A stretch of DNA of 64,000 bases from NCBI GenBank assembly GCA_027405735.1, contig JAPEHQ010000012.1, positions 1,488,001 through 1,552,000 of the forward strand, in the 5' to 3' direction. Below the pieces are notes generated by a model. That model saw only the letters and a list, made by a program, of their open reading frames with translations, ran no database searches and had not been told where the DNA came from. Within the stretch, counting starts at the first letter, position 1, and each line of letters opens with the position of its first letter. The position numbers and the translations under genes were made by a program. Source of the stretch: Mucor racemosus. Its lineage: Eukaryota; Mucoromycota; Mucoromycetes; Mucorales; Mucoraceae. Positions 10,293 to 21,805 of the stretch are shown piece after piece.

Positions 10293-12872
10293 ATGACACA
10301 TGATAAGAATAAAAAAGTGTCGAAACCAAGAGGAAGAATTGCTTGTCAAGATCCCAATAAAACTGATAAAGCAGGGCGAACAAAAATCTTTTCATCAACA
10401 AGTTCAGGGAGTTTAGAGAAAGTGAAAGATCTTGTCGAACGTGGTGCAGATGTAAACCATAGAGATAATGCTGGCTGGGCCCCACTCCATGAAGCTGCTT
10501 TAAAAGGCCAATATGAAATTGCAGAATATCTTATTCAATCAGGTGCAATTGTAAATGTTCGTGGTTTTGAAGATGATACTCCTTTACATGATGCTTGTTC
10601 ATATGGATATGCTGATTGTGTCAAGCTATTGGTTGAATCTGGTGCTGATGTTTATGCATTAAATACTGAAAAAAAGAGACCTATTGATCTATGCGAAGAT
10701 AAAACTTGTATAAAAATTGTAAAAGCAAAAATGAAAGAATTAGATCATTTAGCTTCCAGAGATAATCGTGGAAGAACCGCTTTACACCGAGCTTGTAGTG
10801 AAGGCTCCATTGACAAGACAACTTTACTGCTAAATAAAGGTGTCAATACCAATGCAGTTGATAAAGACAATTGGTCGCCATTGCATTGTGCTGCTCAGCA
10901 CGGCCATTTAGAAATTGCTAAACTTTTGATTCAACATGGTGCTGACATGAATAGTTTAGGAAATCAAGGTTTGACTACTCTTCACGTGGCATGTAAAAAT
11001 GGACATGAAGATATTGTACAACATTTAGTAGATGCTGGTGTTGATGTTCATGCTGTAGACAATAATGGACAAACACCTTATCAAGTATCCGAATCTATTT
11101 CAGTTAGACAAATCCTAACGGCTCGAATTGATGAAGAACGCAGATTAAGAGCAACCACTGAAGCCATTGATGAAATTACTTTCATGTCAAATACAAAACA
11201 AAAACGAAAGATAAACGATTCGAATGCATCAACGCCGTCAATTGCCGCTATCACTGAAGATGATGCCATGCTTTCTCGTGAGGAGCGAAAGATCCAAGCT
11301 ATTATGAAGGCATTCGAAAAAGCAGAACAAAAAAAGCAAGCTAAAAGAGCTAAAAAAGATAACGATGGAGCAACCACACCTGTACATAATAACAACATAA
11401 ATGAAAATAACCTTAAAAAAAGAAAATCACCATCACGACAATCTCAACCAGCATCAAGGGAATGTTCTGTAGATAACCAAAAGAAACCAATTGTTGATAC
11501 TAGTAAATTAGACCCTCATAAAAAAGATACCAGCGGCCGTACGCACCTTCATCGCTGGTCTATAAGAGGAAATACTCAAGCTGTTGAATCTTTATTAAAA
11601 GCAGGTGCAAATCCATGCGAGAGAGACAATGCAGGTTATACACCATTGCATGAAGCTGCGCTTCGAGGAAAGACAAAAGTTGTCCAGCTTTTACTAGATA
11701 GCGATGCTGATGTGAATTGCAAAGGTGCTGATCTCGACACACCATTACACGATGCTACAGAAAATGGCTTCGTTGATGTAGTTCAACTTTTATTAAACTA
11801 CGGTGCTGATACTTTAGCTAAAAATGCCAAAGGTTTAACAAGTTTAGAAATCGCCATTGAAGCAGAAAATCAAGAAATTGAAAGCATATTGAGGAAACAC
11901 AAAGGTAAATTTTAGATTATCTAAATAAAAAATTAAATATATTTATTTGATAAATATTTAGATACAAAACCAAAGAGAAAGCTTGTCTTGGCTGCAAATC
12001 TTGAGACATGCAAACAGCCTGAATCACCTACTTCACCTGTTGGATATTTTGATATGAGTGCGAAGAAGGCTCATGCAAGACAGTTGTCAGGACAACATTT
12101 ACCCAAGAAAAGTCTAAAACCTCATTTAGTCAAAACTGAGGTGCCACCTGATGGGCCACACACACCGATACCAACACCACCACCAGAACATTGGCAGAAA
12201 GTGGTAAAAAAGGAGGAAGACGATATACGACTAAGTAGTAGCGAAGCCTTATACCCTTCTATTCATTGCGCATCTCGATATCTTCCACTTTATACCATTC
12301 AGCTATTAAATGAGCAGAACAATCATTTTTTTGTCGTTGATTTACAAATCAGCTTATTATTAGGCATAAGCACTTATCAATTAACGAGACAGTATCCTCA
12401 TTTACAACGTCGACAAATATCAAATACAGAAAAAGAAAGGCTTTGGTCTCCTTTATCGTCAATGATTTGTAGTGGTACTAGACACAACAACAAGGAAGGT
12501 GAAAAGCAAAAGTTTTTGGCTACAGATATATATTTTGTACGTCTTGATCAAATCGTGTCAATAATCAAAGAAGATTATAGCCACTTGAGCGAAAGTTTGA
12601 TAACCATTACATTGGATATTGGCTATACACCATCATCAACGACAGCCATTGCTCCAATTATAAACAAGGCCATAAATAATACTACCAACAGTAGCAGTAA
12701 CAATAGCATCAACAACTTTAAAAGCACTACCATTAACAGCAACAACAACAACAACAACAACAATAACAGCACCAGTAGCAGTAATAAACAGAATGTAAAA
12801 TTACCGCCTAAATTTGCTATGAAGATGAAAAAATGCGGCATGCTTAAATTTGATAACAAAAACGCTGCATAA
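10293..12872 (+). CDS. Ankyrin-repeat protein resembling HOS4 of the Set3 histone deacetylase complex, 2 exons
   Basis: Exons 10293-11904 and 11962-12872 encode 840 aa. Two ankyrin blocks are present. Residues about 25-265 hold six to seven repeats with classic GxTPLHxAAxxGHxxIxxxLIxxGADxN units, such as AGWAPLHEAALKGQYEIAEYLI and NWSPLHCAAQHGHLEIAKLLI. Residues about 405-535 hold three to four more (AGYTPLHEAALRGKTKVVQLLL, LDTPLHDATENGFVDVVQLLL). A Lys-rich, nuclear-type linker lies between (EQKKQAKRAKKD, KKRKS). The C-terminal third has an 'LYPSIHCASRYLPLYTIQLL...' region and a polyN/polyS tract. The paired DNAGxxPLHEAAL and DTPLHDA repeats resemble HOS4-type corepressor subunits. That assignment is a resemblance, not proven; a generic nuclear ankyrin scaffold is the alternative. 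Confidence 0.72.
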
Positions 12873-13499
12873 ATTACTTTTTTTTTTTATTACCAATGAA
12901 TTGTTTCAAATCAACATTTTCAATAATAATAAAATAAAAAAAAATATTAAAGAATAATTAATAATTACTTTGGGTATGGTACCTGATATGTTCGTGTCTG
13001 GGTACGGTATCAGTTTAAGGGACTGGATAGTACTTCAATATGGGTGTGTCGTATGTATGGGAACAATTGGGTATTAGTTCTTATTCAAAGCTCATTATTT
13101 TCATTTTTGCCATGCATTTAAAAAAGTGTACGAAATAAAGTTTAAATCTTAAGCATTCAAACTTCACAATATACCAGAGCAACCATCAATGAAACAGACT
13201 TCTATATAAATAATATGATGGTACACCCAGCATGTTGTATATAATAATATGTCACTGTAAAGCAAGCAAACATTATATAGACTACGTATTTTTTTTTAGT
13301 TTTCTTGAGGAATAAACGGTTCCACTACTCGTAATCAAAATACTAGATGGGAAGTATCTTGCTCAAATAATAGATTGTTGACAAAAACCCATATTGTGAA
13401 AGCATTAATAACGAGGTTCTCGCTAAAATCTATCAATGCAACTTTTCAAAGCTACAAATATTATTCAACCGCTACACATTCGTAACTATATGATCATTT
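12873..13499. other. AT-rich 3' flank of the ankyrin gene, edge of repeat island 1
   Basis: Contains T- and A-runs next to the stop codon and a stretch with GGTAYGGTAYC-like short motifs (about 12970-13030). No gene is seen and no copy of this sequence was noticed elsewhere in the window. Confidence 0.35.
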
Positions 13500-14700
13500 T
13501 CAACATCGGAGCGTGCCATCATTTCTATAAATAAAACTTACTAAAAGCTTTTTAGGGTATACCTTAGACATTAAAAAATAAACATGAACGAGTCAAATTA
13601 TGCTATCCGTTTCCAAATTTATTCTGCATCTCACGAAAGACTCAAAAACACGTAAAATCCACTACTTTTTTCTTAAAAATTGGGTCTCACTTTTCATCCC
13701 TATTCTATTTTTTTTTTCACTAAATAACACCAAAAAAAAATTATATGTCAATGTACCTGAGATGCTTAACTTTAATTCAAAAATAAGTATTCAAAAATAT
13801 CCTATTTTTTGCAGTTGGTATTAATTTTTTAATGCTAATGTTTCAGATTTTTACGCGTATTTCACTGCTAAGAATCAAAAACTTTGAGGCTTCATATCTC
13901 TACAAAAAGTTAAGTTATACTAACACTTTTTTATAATAAAACTTACTTATTTTAAGGCATTTTACAACATATTTTAGTATGAAAAAATTCTGAGCACTTT
14001 TGTTTTTTTTAATTTTTTTGACATTTTTGCAGTAGATTTCAGAATATTCGTTAAATTGAGCAACACTTTTTTTTGCATTCATGTTATCAAACTCGTTGAG
14101 CTCTCTTAGACTCAATTTATTTTTTCTCAAAATATTGATTTTTCGTGGAGATATCCTCAAAAATGTGTGCAAAAAGATACCTTCGCTTCTACCTCCCGAT
14201 TTTCCCTTGTATACCCTCATCCCCAATTTCTGAATTTGAAAAAAATGGACAAAAATCTCTTTTTCTCTACGAAAAATGCAGCTAGAAGGTTCAAAAATAG
14301 CTCAATCAATAGATAATTTCCATGTGCATTTTTTACATTATTTATATTTAAAATATACATATAAAAAGTGTTATGTATCTTCAAAAAACATCCAAAATTT
14401 CAATCGCATTTTGCGCAAAATTCAAAGTTGAGCCTTTGTCTGAATTTTATTTAAATGGATGTAGAACTCAAAACTGTACAAAAACCATTTAATACGCTAG
14501 GTCGAATTACTTTTCAGTTCATGAGCATTTAAACGAATTTGTTTTTTTGATCATTTTCTGATCGATTTTACAACAACAAATCGATTTTAGAACTCAGTTA
14601 TCATAGACCTTATGCTGTAATATGAACTATTATTTTGATTATCTTGACGAAAAATCAATACTTTTGGCTGAAACAAAAACGACAACGTAGATTTTAACTA
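13500..14700 (+). repeat. F repeat, copy 1
   Basis: First of four related AT-rich segments (others about 23640-24860 minus, 35395-36390 plus, 46530-47340 plus). Shared landmarks are a TTTTTCGTGGAGATATCC block, a conserved segment whose reverse strand reads GMRVYKGK...SPRKINIL, and an end at GCTGAAACAAAAA. Antiparallel short ORFs recur in the copies but differ by frameshifts and stops. I see no TIR, LTR or known protein domain. It is a dispersed repeat of unknown type. Confidence 0.7.
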
Positions 14701-15116
14701 GAATTATGGCATTCGCATAAAACAAAATAGAATACTAGAGTTGTTTCTACTAAAATCACTTAAATAAGCCCCGGAAAGTTATCAATAATGTGCTGATCTA
14801 AAGTACTGTTCCCCGCATAAGAAATTAAATGTTATCTCACATAAAATCATGTTCTAATATCCAAATGGAAATAACGTAAATGTAACAGTAAATACAAAAG
14901 ATATTAATAATTTCACATAATAATACAATAAAATTAGTCGAACCATAAAAATAAAACAGGTTAATTCATAAAGTAAATCGAAGAAACACATAGACCAAAG
15001 TAAGGATTGTTCTATGCGGATCATTAAAAAATATGTCAAATAACAACAAGCATTAAAATACTGCCTTGATTATGTAAATCAAGACGCTCAACATAAACCT
15101 GAAATAACGTTACAGA
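14701..15116. other. AT-rich sequence between the F repeat and an LTR
   Basis: No ORF with recognisable motifs and no match noticed to the other repeat families in the window. Probably old transposon or intergenic DNA. Confidence 0.3.
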
Positions 15117-15491
15117 TATTATGTCAATCCTCATCATAGGTCTCACATCCAAGGTCTCAGTCTATAACATTATGAAGAAGAAATCCCTTAATTCTCTTAA
15201 TTATGCCACATCAAGGAAAATAAGACAAAATTTTAAAAAAAAATAAGTAGTGAAACTTTTCTTATTTTCCTAAATATGGCACAATTAAGAGAATTAAGAG
15301 ATTTTTTCTTTATAGTGTAATTAGTGTTATAACAAATTACTGCAGATCATTGATTTACATCATATTCTTAAATAGTAAAACCCTAGTAGTAGTTATGACT
15401 AATGTATATAAATACATCCAAAGGATATGTGTTGTTAATAAAAGTGTAATATTTTGGCAAGATTATTTCTTAAGGAACTTTTGACATCTCA
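15117..15491 (+). mobile_element. Solo LTR, family 'LTR-3', copy 1, carrying a MITE
   Basis: Related to 22558-22777. It is flanked by a perfect 5 bp duplication ACAGA (15112-15116 and 15492-15496). It ends in CA (TGACATCTCA); the first dinucleotide is TA instead of TG, an apparent point change. The copies share CTCACATCCAAGG, GTATATAAATACATCC (TATA box) and TTAATAAAAGTG (poly-A type signal). The extra length compared with the 220 bp copy is the MITE at 15168-15317. Confidence 0.8.
15168..15317. mobile_element. TA-targeting MITE with about 45 bp imperfect terminal inverted repeats
   Basis: A 150 bp element. The left arm starts CATTATGAAGAAGAAATC and contains CTTAATTCTCTTAATT. The right arm, read in reverse, starts CACTATAAAGAAAAAATC with the same core and then AGGAAAATAAGA. 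The arms differ by a few substitutions. TA dinucleotides lie at both sides, as expected for Tc1/mariner-type insertion. The other LTR-3 copy at 22606-22620 has the uninterrupted site. There is no coding capacity, so it would need a transposase elsewhere. Confidence 0.82.
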
Positions 15492-15496
15492 ACAGA

Positions 15497-16202
15497 ACTT
15501 AATCCACAAAGGGGAAATTTGGAACAAATTAATTGATTTATCAAAAGAATAAACATATAGATATTGCATGGATACAATTGAATTATGCTTATTCTATTAT
15601 TTAATAGTAGCATGATGATAGTCGTATGGATATAGGAAGAATGCAGCATTGTCTGGTTTGCACGTTAAATATTATGGTTTGACGTTTGACAGATGTTCTA
15701 AATTGGTAATAATTCGGTTATTCCTAATTCTGATAGATTACTGGCAGTTACGGTGCAACTTCCAGATACAATAAATCACAACTAATTGAAATTCACAAGA
15801 TTTAGAATATATATTGTTGCAAGAAAAATGTATAATGTGGTGGTTAAGGTACACTATGATCTCTTTTTATCTGGTATTGAATTAAGATAAATTACTTAAC
15901 TTGGGGTTGACAATTCTTATCATTCATGACAAGATACAGTACATAGCATTTCTATAAGAATATGGAGACTGGAACAACACACCCTATGAGATATGGAACC
16001 ACTATTAACAGTTTAGATAATAGAAAATAACAACGCTTGTACTTGGAATGACATCGAAATTAGAATAGATTTGAAATGTTTATATAAAGAGGAGCTCAGG
16101 ACAAAATAATAGAGTTATTTAGCTTATTTTTAAAAGTCAATAAAGATTGATATATCCTAGTTGACTTACTATCGTTTTTTTTATATTTCTTTTTTTTATT
16201 AG
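15497..16202. other. Degenerate sequence with LTR-like promoter and poly-A signals
   Basis: No gene. Near 16078-16090 there is a TATATAAAGAGG box, followed about 55 bp later by AATAAAGATTG. This spacing resembles the promoter/terminator part of the LTRs in this window. The ends and any duplication could not be found, so it is not called as an LTR. Confidence 0.3.
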
Positions 16203-16553
16203 CTACTGTATTATGTCAGCTAATTCGCAGATCTGATCATCATCTTTCAATTTTTGCAATTTTATCTCAGCATATGTGGCGAATGGGTCCTCCCTGACAA
16301 GGCGTCGAAGGTGTCTTATATCCCTTTCATTCAGCGTTTTAGGTGCCCCAGTATGCTGCTCTGTAGTAGATGTTCCCTTTTCCTTAATCCTCTTAATTAT
16401 ATTCTGGACAGTGGCCTTGGAAATGCCAATAGCTGCTGAAATACGACTCATAGTATATTTTTCTTTATTTAGCCAATAAACAACCCAATATTTCTTATCT
16501 TCGCGTTTGTTATAAGTTTTGTGGATAGTGTTGGATGATTCCGCGTTACACAT
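16203..16553 (-). pseudogene. Truncated Tc1/mariner-like transposase, N-terminal HTH only
   Basis: The 116-residue ORF begins with a helix-turn-helix of the Tc1/mariner or homeodomain-like type. YTMSRISAAIGISKATVQNI is the recognition region, and GAPKTLNERDIRHLRRLV and EDPFATYAEI form the second subdomain start. It then stops after a short unrelated tail (KDDDQICELADII). The DDE/DDD catalytic domain of about 200 residues is absent on either side, so it cannot transpose. No flanking inverted repeats were found. It is not adjacent to the MITE at 15168 and has no visible TIR link to it. Confidence 0.7.
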
Positions 16554-17605
16554 TTTGAAATTAATTAGTAGATTCGAACGTTATCTCAAGAAGACTAAAA
16601 GGATTATGCTCAAATTGTTTTATTAATTTTGGATTGTATCAAAACTAATAGTTTGTGGCTGTAGCTAAATCCAACAAGTAGGTATATTATCCCGCTTCCC
16701 GGGTCTTTCTTTAGAGCAATAATAAAAACAATCAAAAATGCTATCATAGGTCAGTTGGCTGGTTTATTACGGTAAAAAAAACAACGAGTATGGTTACTAA
16801 TATGTTGGTTCTACCTGCGTATTCAGTGAATAATAGTGCTAGTATTATGTTGATGTCAAGTGTCATTTCTAGTAAATGGTAATGGTAAGTATATTAAGGT
16901 CACGTGTATTCCGGCTTGTCCGGTATTTAGTCATTACTAGTTTTGAGTATAGTATAAGCTCATGTTATATACTTCAATAATAAACTTATGTTGTATTTGC
17001 ATATATAAATGTACCTTAAATCGTAGTTTAAATATGACAATAAACTATGCCTTAACATATTTAGCATATGTGTCATATAAACACTGTAAATGATTACCCT
17101 GATAATCACATAAGCTAAGTTTTGATAATCTAGACTTACAATAAAAGATAGAAAGTAAAGAATATTAATAATTAGAGTTGCCAAGAGCAACTAAAGACTT
17201 TAGACTGATCATCTATATCTGAGTATAATTACATTAGCATAAGTGAGGATTGACACTAAATTTTAGTATGAGAACACTGTTCTAGACAGGTGTGTAAGCA
17301 ATCCTTAAATCAAATATAAATAGCAGTAGACATTCACCCTTCATTTGATTTCCCCATCTCGTTTTTATATTTAATAAAGATTGACCAATTCTCACGTACT
17401 TATCTTTCTTTATTACATACATTTACAACAACTTAGCGTCTTTCTAAATAAATATATTACTACTACTGCATTTATTATACTCCTCTCTCAATAAAAACTG
17501 TCCATCATTAAATGTAATACATCATAAAACATCTAGCCATCATGTTTAAATACACTCGCAAAATATTCATCAGCCTTTTTCTCTTTCCAAAACCTTAGTT
17601 TATCC
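16554..17605. other. Repeat-island DNA with no assignable element
   Basis: AT-rich. A TATA-like AAATATAAATAG near 17320 and AATAAAGATTG near 17373 suggest another worn LTR, but no ends were found. No protein motif is seen. Confidence 0.3.
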
Positions 17606-18865
17606 TGTTGTATTCCACCTATTAGTATCATGCGTTATCACCTTCTACAGTATCAATACATCTTATAATCTATTGACTACGACATGTATTCAAGTGTGCA
17701 GTGGAATTACATACTAAAAACGCTTGATAAAATAAAACAACCTAAATTTCAAGTGTCGCTCATAAAATATGATGCCACTTGAAATGTGAACAACGATAAT
17801 AAACAAATGCTTCAATTGAACACAATAACAAACGCATGCTAAAAATATGAAATACCCTTTTTGAACCATACATGTCGTGTAGATGATAGCACCCTTGATC
17901 ACGGCGCAATCAATTACACAAATGACATATATATCAAAACAGGATTCTATCCAAATCAATAATGATAATAAACAAAGATATCAATTTAGTCAACTACTCA
18001 TCTATATCGTAGTTGCACTATCAATATAAATAAGATTCAGGCATATAAAAACTACCCCTTAAAAATCAAGGTTACATAAAATAGATATAACAGAAATAAA
18101 CAAAAACAACCATTTCCCAAAAGGTCGATATTGTCACACTTGACATACAATCCCTTATGGTCAATGCTCTATACAATTTACCCCTTAAAATATCAAATCA
18201 ATAACAATGTACTCAAAACTGGAAGATTACTAAATATACATCCATTCAAGTCTGATGGTATCCAAGTTCTCCAAATCACTATAAATACCCTCATACTTTT
18301 CAATTATTTTAACTCTTCAGAAATCTTTTGTAATAAAAACTTTAGCTGATTATAATTGTATTTCTACTGCTTTTATTTTTATATTTTTTTCATTTTAGTA
18401 AATAACATCGTAATTTACTGCAAAGTGCAAGTCTTGATATCGGATATACGAAACTCCTAGCGTACCAAGTTTAATCTAGTAATTACCAAGAACGCTTGGA
18501 CCTCAATTATGACACCACATTATTTCATCCCAGCAGTTAACCAATCAAGTAGCTATCAAATCAACATCCAAACACATTTAGCGCATCATTGAAACAAGAT
18601 AACTCACAAGCTCTGCAAGAATAGTTAAATTGTGATTGACCTATTTAAATCCATAGATGACTATCAAACAGATCTAATGGTTCAATAATGCCTTAAATTA
18701 CATCTCAGGATCTCAATGTCAAATAAATATAAAAGGCTATAATTTTATATCTAAATAAACGATATCTTGTTTCTATTATACGGTTGAAGAACTGATTCAT
18801 TACTCATTCTCTTTTAATTGTATTCTTTTTTAAGTATTATTTATCAAACCTGAAAATATACGACA
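17606..18865 (+). mobile_element. LTR, family 'LTR-1', copy 1, split by a second LTR
   Basis: Begins TGTTGTATTCCACC and ends ATATACGACA, the TG...CA termini of this about 525 bp family. The family also occurs at 21806 (+), 23073 (-), 36880 (-) and 42118 (+). Internal landmarks are GACATGTATTGAAGTG, TCCCAGCGGTTAA, a TATAAAAGG box and ATAAACGATATCTTG. It is interrupted at 17697-18422 by LTR-2. Flanks TATCC and ACGCA do not match, so one side was probably rearranged. Confidence 0.75.
17697..18422 (+). mobile_element. Solo LTR, family 'LTR-2', nested inside LTR-1
   Basis: A 726 bp element starting TGCAGTGGAATTAC and ending GTAATTTACTGCA, so its ends form an inverted repeat. A perfect 5 bp duplication AAGTG flanks it (17692-17696, 18423-18427), and removing it restores the LTR-1 sequence. 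A TATA box (ACTATAAATACC) and AATAAAAAC near the end fit an LTR promoter and poly-A site. Partial copies lie at 37791-38184 (-) and 39516-39998 (+). Confidence 0.88.
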
Positions 18866-19177
18866 ACGCATATGAAAGAATTTTTAAGGCTTCACATTAT
18901 TTAGCGTAAATAAAACCCTGCTAAATTGCTCATGCCAGCCAATGTAAAAGCAGCATTACAGCGCATAAATCATAAAATCATAAACTAAAAAACAAAATCG
19001 TAGACAATATCTGTTATTATAGAAACACATATTTTTCTACCAAAAAACCGTCTGTCATATCATACATTCGTTAAAAAATTGCAAAAGCGAGTCCGTAGAG
19101 CGACGTTGTAATTGAGTATAGCAAGATTGAACGGCTAAGTCTCTTATACTACGGTATATATAGGTTTTAAATAAAAA

Positions 19178-19575
19178 TGATATATCAGAAGTTTACCCAG
19201 CAGATGTAGAAATCCAGGAACAACTATTGAAATCCAACATGGCATGACATTTAGTAACTCATACTAAATGTCATACATAACCACTAGCATTAACAGCGAC
19301 TATTATCAGGAAAATTCAGGAACAATTCGTAGCAATGAAACATAAGCAATCCTACATCTTATTCAAATAATACAATCACAGATTCCCAATTCCACAAATT
19401 CCATTGTATATGATTTGTTCCCAAATCATATCAAGTACCTCAATACCCGGCAATTCATTAATAATATTGATAATCATATAACCATTTAGAAAACATATAA
19501 ATACGAAGCATCAATGAATTAATAAAATGTATCTTTTAGCAGAGTATTTTTATATTAGTATCTTTTGATATAACA
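19178..19575. mobile_element. Solo LTR, family 'LTR-5', inside GH copy 1
   Basis: A 398 bp insertion starting TGATATATCAGAAG and ending GATATAACA. It is flanked by AAAAA on both sides (19173-19177, 19576-19580). The uninterrupted GH copy at about 45180-45240 confirms the insertion boundaries. It contains ATATAAATACG (TATA) near its end. No second copy was noticed in the window. Confidence 0.75.
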
Positions 19576-20282
19576 AAAAAAGCGTTTATTTTTTTAATTT
19601 TTCTTATATTTAACCATGTACGGTTTGAAAACTCAGATTTTGTAGCGGACATTTTCGGTGACTCATTTTATCCTTACCAACGCTCATGATTTTGATCAAA
19701 AAACAGAAAAATCAAATTTTGATACCAAAATCAACGTTTAAATATACTACAATGAGAGAGAAAATTGTAGCTATAGCTAATATGCATTTCATAAAAGCTT
19801 AATATTAAAAGTTAACTAATGAAAATTTGTACTTTTGTCCCAAAAACGGAATTTTGGTTAAAGGATTTTCATGCAATATTTTACAATAAAAATGTTTGCT
19901 ATTTTTTATTGAGCAAATAGTGTACTAAATTTGGTAGATGTGTATATTTTTTGTTTTTATAATTGGTATTATAATTAACTCTAGATTTGCAAAATCAGAA
20001 AAAAAAAATTAAAAAATGTCAAAATTGATGATCTGGACAAAAATAATTTTCTAAATTAATATTTCGCTCATAAGCCTTGTAAGTCTTAAAAATAAGAGAT
20101 TTAATAGTACTTGAGAACTTTTTCAAGGATTTATGATGCTGTACCCACTTGATTCGAGCTTATTACTGTAAATATTTATACATGTTAATATTGTGTGGTA
20201 GTTTATTTGATGATAATATAGTCCTATTTGATAAGCAATGCGCTAGTAGAAGAAGCGATTTAAATTAAGTTTTAGCCTTATT

Positions 20283-20500
20283 ACCTCTCCAATATCATAA
20301 CATAAACATGGCCATCACTGGAGGAACCTATTACCGCCTTTTTATCTCTCTGTCCCAAGCCAATTTATTCAACAATGCTTTACCAGAAGAACCAATCTAA
20401 GTGCTTACAAATGGTTCCTCCGTATTTGTATTCAAATTTTATAAATTAAATAGACTGGTTCCATCATCTACAGTAGTATAAAACGTATCACCAGCTCGCC
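20283..20500 (-). pseudogene. Captured dynein intermediate chain fragment (WD40 end), copy 1
   Basis: Read on the minus strand with small frame corrections it gives TVDDGTSLFNL, NLNTNTEEPFVST, ALLNKLAWDREIK and SSDGHVYV...DIGE. This matches the last WD-repeat region of cytoplasmic dynein intermediate chains (LWNLNxDTExP, ALNKLxWD, GxSDGxVYVYDIGE). A stop replaces the Trp of LWNLN and there are frameshifts, so it is not functional. A GTAA splice-donor-like sequence follows directly after the DIGE codons. Confidence 0.62.
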
Positions 20501-20860
20501 TTTATGATAAATGTCGATCTAAAATCAGAATGAAATATCCCATTGTCATTGTTATAAGCTATAAAAAGCTTGATTTTTTAATAATACAGCAATTAAATAA
20601 AAAACAAGATGATACTAATATAGCATATAGTGAGTATTTAACATCTAAGTTTGATGAAATATGCTTTTAAACCCTTCTTTTAAAAATCCTGAGGCAAACA
20701 CAACACCTTGATCCTGTAATTTCTATCCATCAAAATGTTGCGATTTCTACTACGTAATGAATTCACCTTTTATCAATCTTGACCTCGATGTACATTGGGT
20801 ATTAGTTTTTTACCAGTTGTATTTTCTCTGATTCGTTAATATTTAGTCATATTAAACGAT

Positions 20861-21309
20861 GGTTTGTAGCATTATTGCCAAAAAAAAAAAAGAGAGTAAA
20901 TGCTCCAAGAGTTTTCTGCATATCAAATTACACAATTTATTAGTAGCAATGGTTGTATCAGGGTTATATTATAAAGGGACAAAAGACATAGACAAAGATT
21001 TATTTGTTATGTTTTGGTTTATTTCAGAATGCATAATAGGGAAAACGATGAGGAGAACTGACGAAGAAATAAAAGGAATCATGAAAGTAAGATGATTATT
21101 TATACTAAATTATTCAAAAGTCTAGTACCGTTCATGAACTAGACAAAAGGGACATAGTACTACTGAATTACTCTATAATAACTTGAATACGAGTAAGTTG
21201 ATTGTAATGAGTCAAACATTTCAGTTTCATTCATGCAAAACCTTGCTTCATTCCTTATATAAATACTACAAGGAAATCATTACATGATCCCTTGTAGATT
21301 TATCTGTCT
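20861..21309. other. AT-rich spacer, no element assigned
   Basis: A 78-codon ORF lies at 20859-21095 but has no recognisable motif and partly overlaps the end of the GH repeat. Short perfect direct and inverted words containing CTTGTAG occur near 21295-21325. Nothing else is seen. Confidence 0.3.
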
Positions 21310-21549
21310 TGTTACACTTGTAGGTTTTTGCCTATTATTTATGTTAAATCTCATTTCAATCCCATATTGAACCTGACATCCAAATGGAATTGAAATGGTA
21401 TAAATACTTTTAGAATCCAGGACCTGATGGCTCCTGGCTTCCTTTTTTAACTTAATAATAAAGACCCTACGTTCTCCGTGATATAATCGCTTGTAGTCTT
21501 TATTTTATTTGTATTGGAAATAATCGTTATCTACATATAACTCTCAACA
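21310..21549 (+). mobile_element. LTR-like element, family 'LTR-6', copy 1
   Basis: 240 bp beginning TGTTACACTTG and ending CTCTCAACA, with TATAAATAC and an AATAAAGACCC poly-A type signal. An inverted, slightly truncated copy lies at 22331-22552. No matching duplication was found at its flanks (TGTCT, CTCCC). Confidence 0.55.
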
Positions 21550-21805
21550 CTCCCTTTACTTTTATTTATTCACTAATGAATATTTAATTTACAAATAAGA
21601 ACACCAACCTTCATCAATCCGGTGATCACCAATTTATAATAGCAAGAATAATATCTATAAGCATATTATCCACCTTTGTTGTTATTCCAAAATTATAGAT
21701 CATTACATTGATATTGTAATGTGGTCATTGGTTGTGTCGCAGTGCGTCTAGTAATAGAATCCCTCGCATAAGCCGGAGATTGATAGGCAATTTGGAGAAC
21801 GTAAT
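21550..21805. other. Spacer between two LTRs
   Basis: No coding or repeat signal recognised. It could be the remnant of an internal retrotransposon region, but no primer-binding site or protein motif is visible. Confidence 0.25.

Larger units (their letters stand above)
18866..20860 (-). repeat. GH composite repeat, copy 1 (reverse), interrupted by a solo LTR
   Basis: Matches, in reverse, the segments at 38220-41222 and 43930-46352. The H part (18866-19170) is followed by the G part (19581-20860). Shared landmarks are AATCATGAGTGTTGGTAAGG and TTCAGACCATACATGG (both read on the other strand), and the dynein-like fragment near its far end. A solo LTR (19178-19575) has landed between the two parts. 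The H end is cut by LTR-1 at 18865. Confidence 0.72.

Noticed and set aside
12623..12859. Leucine-rich ORF on the minus strand
   Set aside because: It is the complement of the polyN/polyS coding tract of the ankyrin gene.
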